Source: Guillardia theta CCMP2712 (Eukaryota; Cryptophyceae; Pyrenomonadales; Geminigeraceae). From it: DNA of 52,500 nucleotides. The position numbers and the translations under genes were made by a program. Position 1 is the stretch's first letter, and every line of letters begins with the position of its first letter. The stretch is from contig NW_005434667.1 of the NCBI RefSeq assembly GCF_000315625.1, positions 40,080 through 92,579 of the forward strand. The letters are read 5' to 3'. The notes beneath the pieces are model-generated. The model saw only the letters and a list, made by a program, of their open reading frames with translations. It was not told the origin of the DNA and did not search any database. Positions 51,631 to 52,500 of the stretch are shown here, piece after piece.

Positions 51631-52500
51631 GTGATTGAAGGCATGCGAGCTCTCACAACCTTACCACTTGCAGACTTCCTTACAAGATGGGGAATGAGAA
51701 GGCTCCTCGAGACAAACCTGGTACACCGAATTCCTCCTCCTCTCTCTCTCCCTCCCTCCCTCCCTCCCTCCCCTCCCTTCCTCCCTCTGTGCGTTCTTGC
51801 GATCATCGTGGGAAGCAAAGCAGCTGTTGACTGTGACGTTTTCAAGGTGCCGAAGGACGTCGAAGTTCAGCGGTCAAGCTTCATGGAGTACGTGGAGAGC
51901 CTGAAGAAACTTCCAATCGCCATGAACACAGCCGATGCGAATGACCAGCACTACGAACTCCCTCCAGGCAAGGGGAGAGAGGAGGGAGGAGAGAGGAGAG
52001 AGCGATGAACGGGAAGAAAGATTCTTGACTGGGATGTTCTCAGAGTTCTTTTTCCCCATCATGGGAGATCGTCTCAAGTACAGCTGCTGCATCTTCAAGC
52101 CCAGCACGCACCTAGACGACATCAACACGGCTGAGGTGAGAACAGGCGTGTCCTCGTACCTGCTGACTAGCTGCTTGCAGATCGACTCCCTCCGACAGGT
52201 TGAGGAGAGGGCCGAGCTAGTGGACGGGCTTGACATCCTCGAGCTGGGGGTAACAGCATGGTTGACCTGCGGCGAGGATGAGCTGAAGTGTCTGGCAGTG
52301 TGGATGGGGATCACTGTCGCTGTACATGGCGGAGAGATTTCCAAAGTCGAGGATTACCTCGGTTTCAAACTCGAATGGGTGAGAAGAGAGATCTATATGT
52401 TGAGAAGAGAGATCTATATGTTGAGAAGAGAGATCTATATGTTGAGAAGAGAGATCTATATGTTGAGAAGAGAGATCTATATGTTGAGAAGAGAGATCTA
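51631..52500 (+). CDS. SAM methyltransferase, cyclopropane-synthase/coclaurine-N-MTase-like, partial
   Basis: Cut by the window end. Reading through the exons gives LPLADFLTRWGMRRLLE, FMEYVESLKKLPIAMNT, ANDQHYELPPEFFFPIMGDR, LKYSCCIFKPSTHLDDINTA, VEERAELVDGLDILELGCGW and GSLSLYMAERFPKSRITSVS. This is the order of the plant-type methyltransferases related to cyclopropane-fatty-acid synthase, with SAM motif I LELGCGWGSL. Exons: one ending 51967, then 52044-52135, 52181-52249, 52299-52378, all phase-consistent. The intron 51968-52043 uses a GC donor (CAG|GCAAGG). The catalytic C-terminal half lies outside the window. The exon at 51631-51720 and its junction are less certain, and the start codon was not identified; 51082-51620 shows no other gene. 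Confidence 0.75.
52379..52500 (+). repeat. 21-bp tandem repeat in an intron, running off the window
   Basis: Unit GAGAAGAGAGATCTATATGT plus one T, almost six perfect copies up to the last base. It begins at the donor (GG|GTGAGAAG) of the methyltransferase gene, so the first unit contains the splice site. Full length unknown. Confidence 0.9.

Overview
The window looks like nuclear DNA of a unicellular eukaryotic alga. Most genes are split by very short GT-AG introns (usually 41-60 nt). There are no operons or ribosome-binding sites, simple-sequence tracts are abundant, one gene encodes the mitochondrial ATP synthase beta subunit, and one gene (49025-51081) begins with a signal-plus-transit-type leader that suggests a plastid inside the endomembrane system. 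A cryptophyte such as Guillardia would fit, but I infer that from gene style and have made no database match.

Layout. 166-8241 (+): a giant secreted mosaic protein of Cys-rich repeats, a repeated WG/IAP module, a lectin-like insert and a CUB domain. 8.2-12.3 kb: mostly non-coding, with small ORFs and a Cys-rich remnant. 12332-14076 (-): ankyrin gene. 15247-16790 (+): UMP-CMP kinase. 17032-17572 (-): small SET-domain protein. 17871-18749 (-): rhomboid-like/UBAC2-like membrane protein with a C-terminal UIM. 20016-22073 (+): three-RRM RNA-binding protein. 22558-24917 (+): coiled-coil protein. 25379-27209 (+): FHA-RING E3 ligase. About 27942-29976 (+): discoidin-like domain fused to an FkbM methyltransferase. 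30160-32431 (-): ATP synthase beta. 34328-35137 (+): single-pass membrane protein.

From 35.3 to 43.6 kb the minus strand carries many tiny exons separated by microsatellite-loaded introns (including a pure CAG/CTG tract of about 107 units). They form one very large gene or two genes of unknown function. 43627-44957 (-): Ala/Gly/Pro/Gln-rich protein. 45787-48729 (-): intronless 980-residue P-loop GTPase-ankyrin protein. 49025-51081 (-): organelle-targeted RelA/SpoT-like nucleotidyltransferase in ten exons. 51.6 kb to the end (+): 5' and central part of a cyclopropane-synthase/coclaurine-N-methyltransferase-like SAM methyltransferase, cut by the window edge.

The genes do not form one pathway; this is an ordinary gene-dense eukaryotic region. 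The most unusual items are the repeat architecture of the giant extracellular protein, the intronless GTPase-ankyrin gene, the discoidin-FkbM fusion, the divergent RelA/SpoT-like gene, and the RRM gene whose three domains share intron positions. Exon junctions were worked out by hand from splice consensus, phase and protein sense; none is backed by transcript data.
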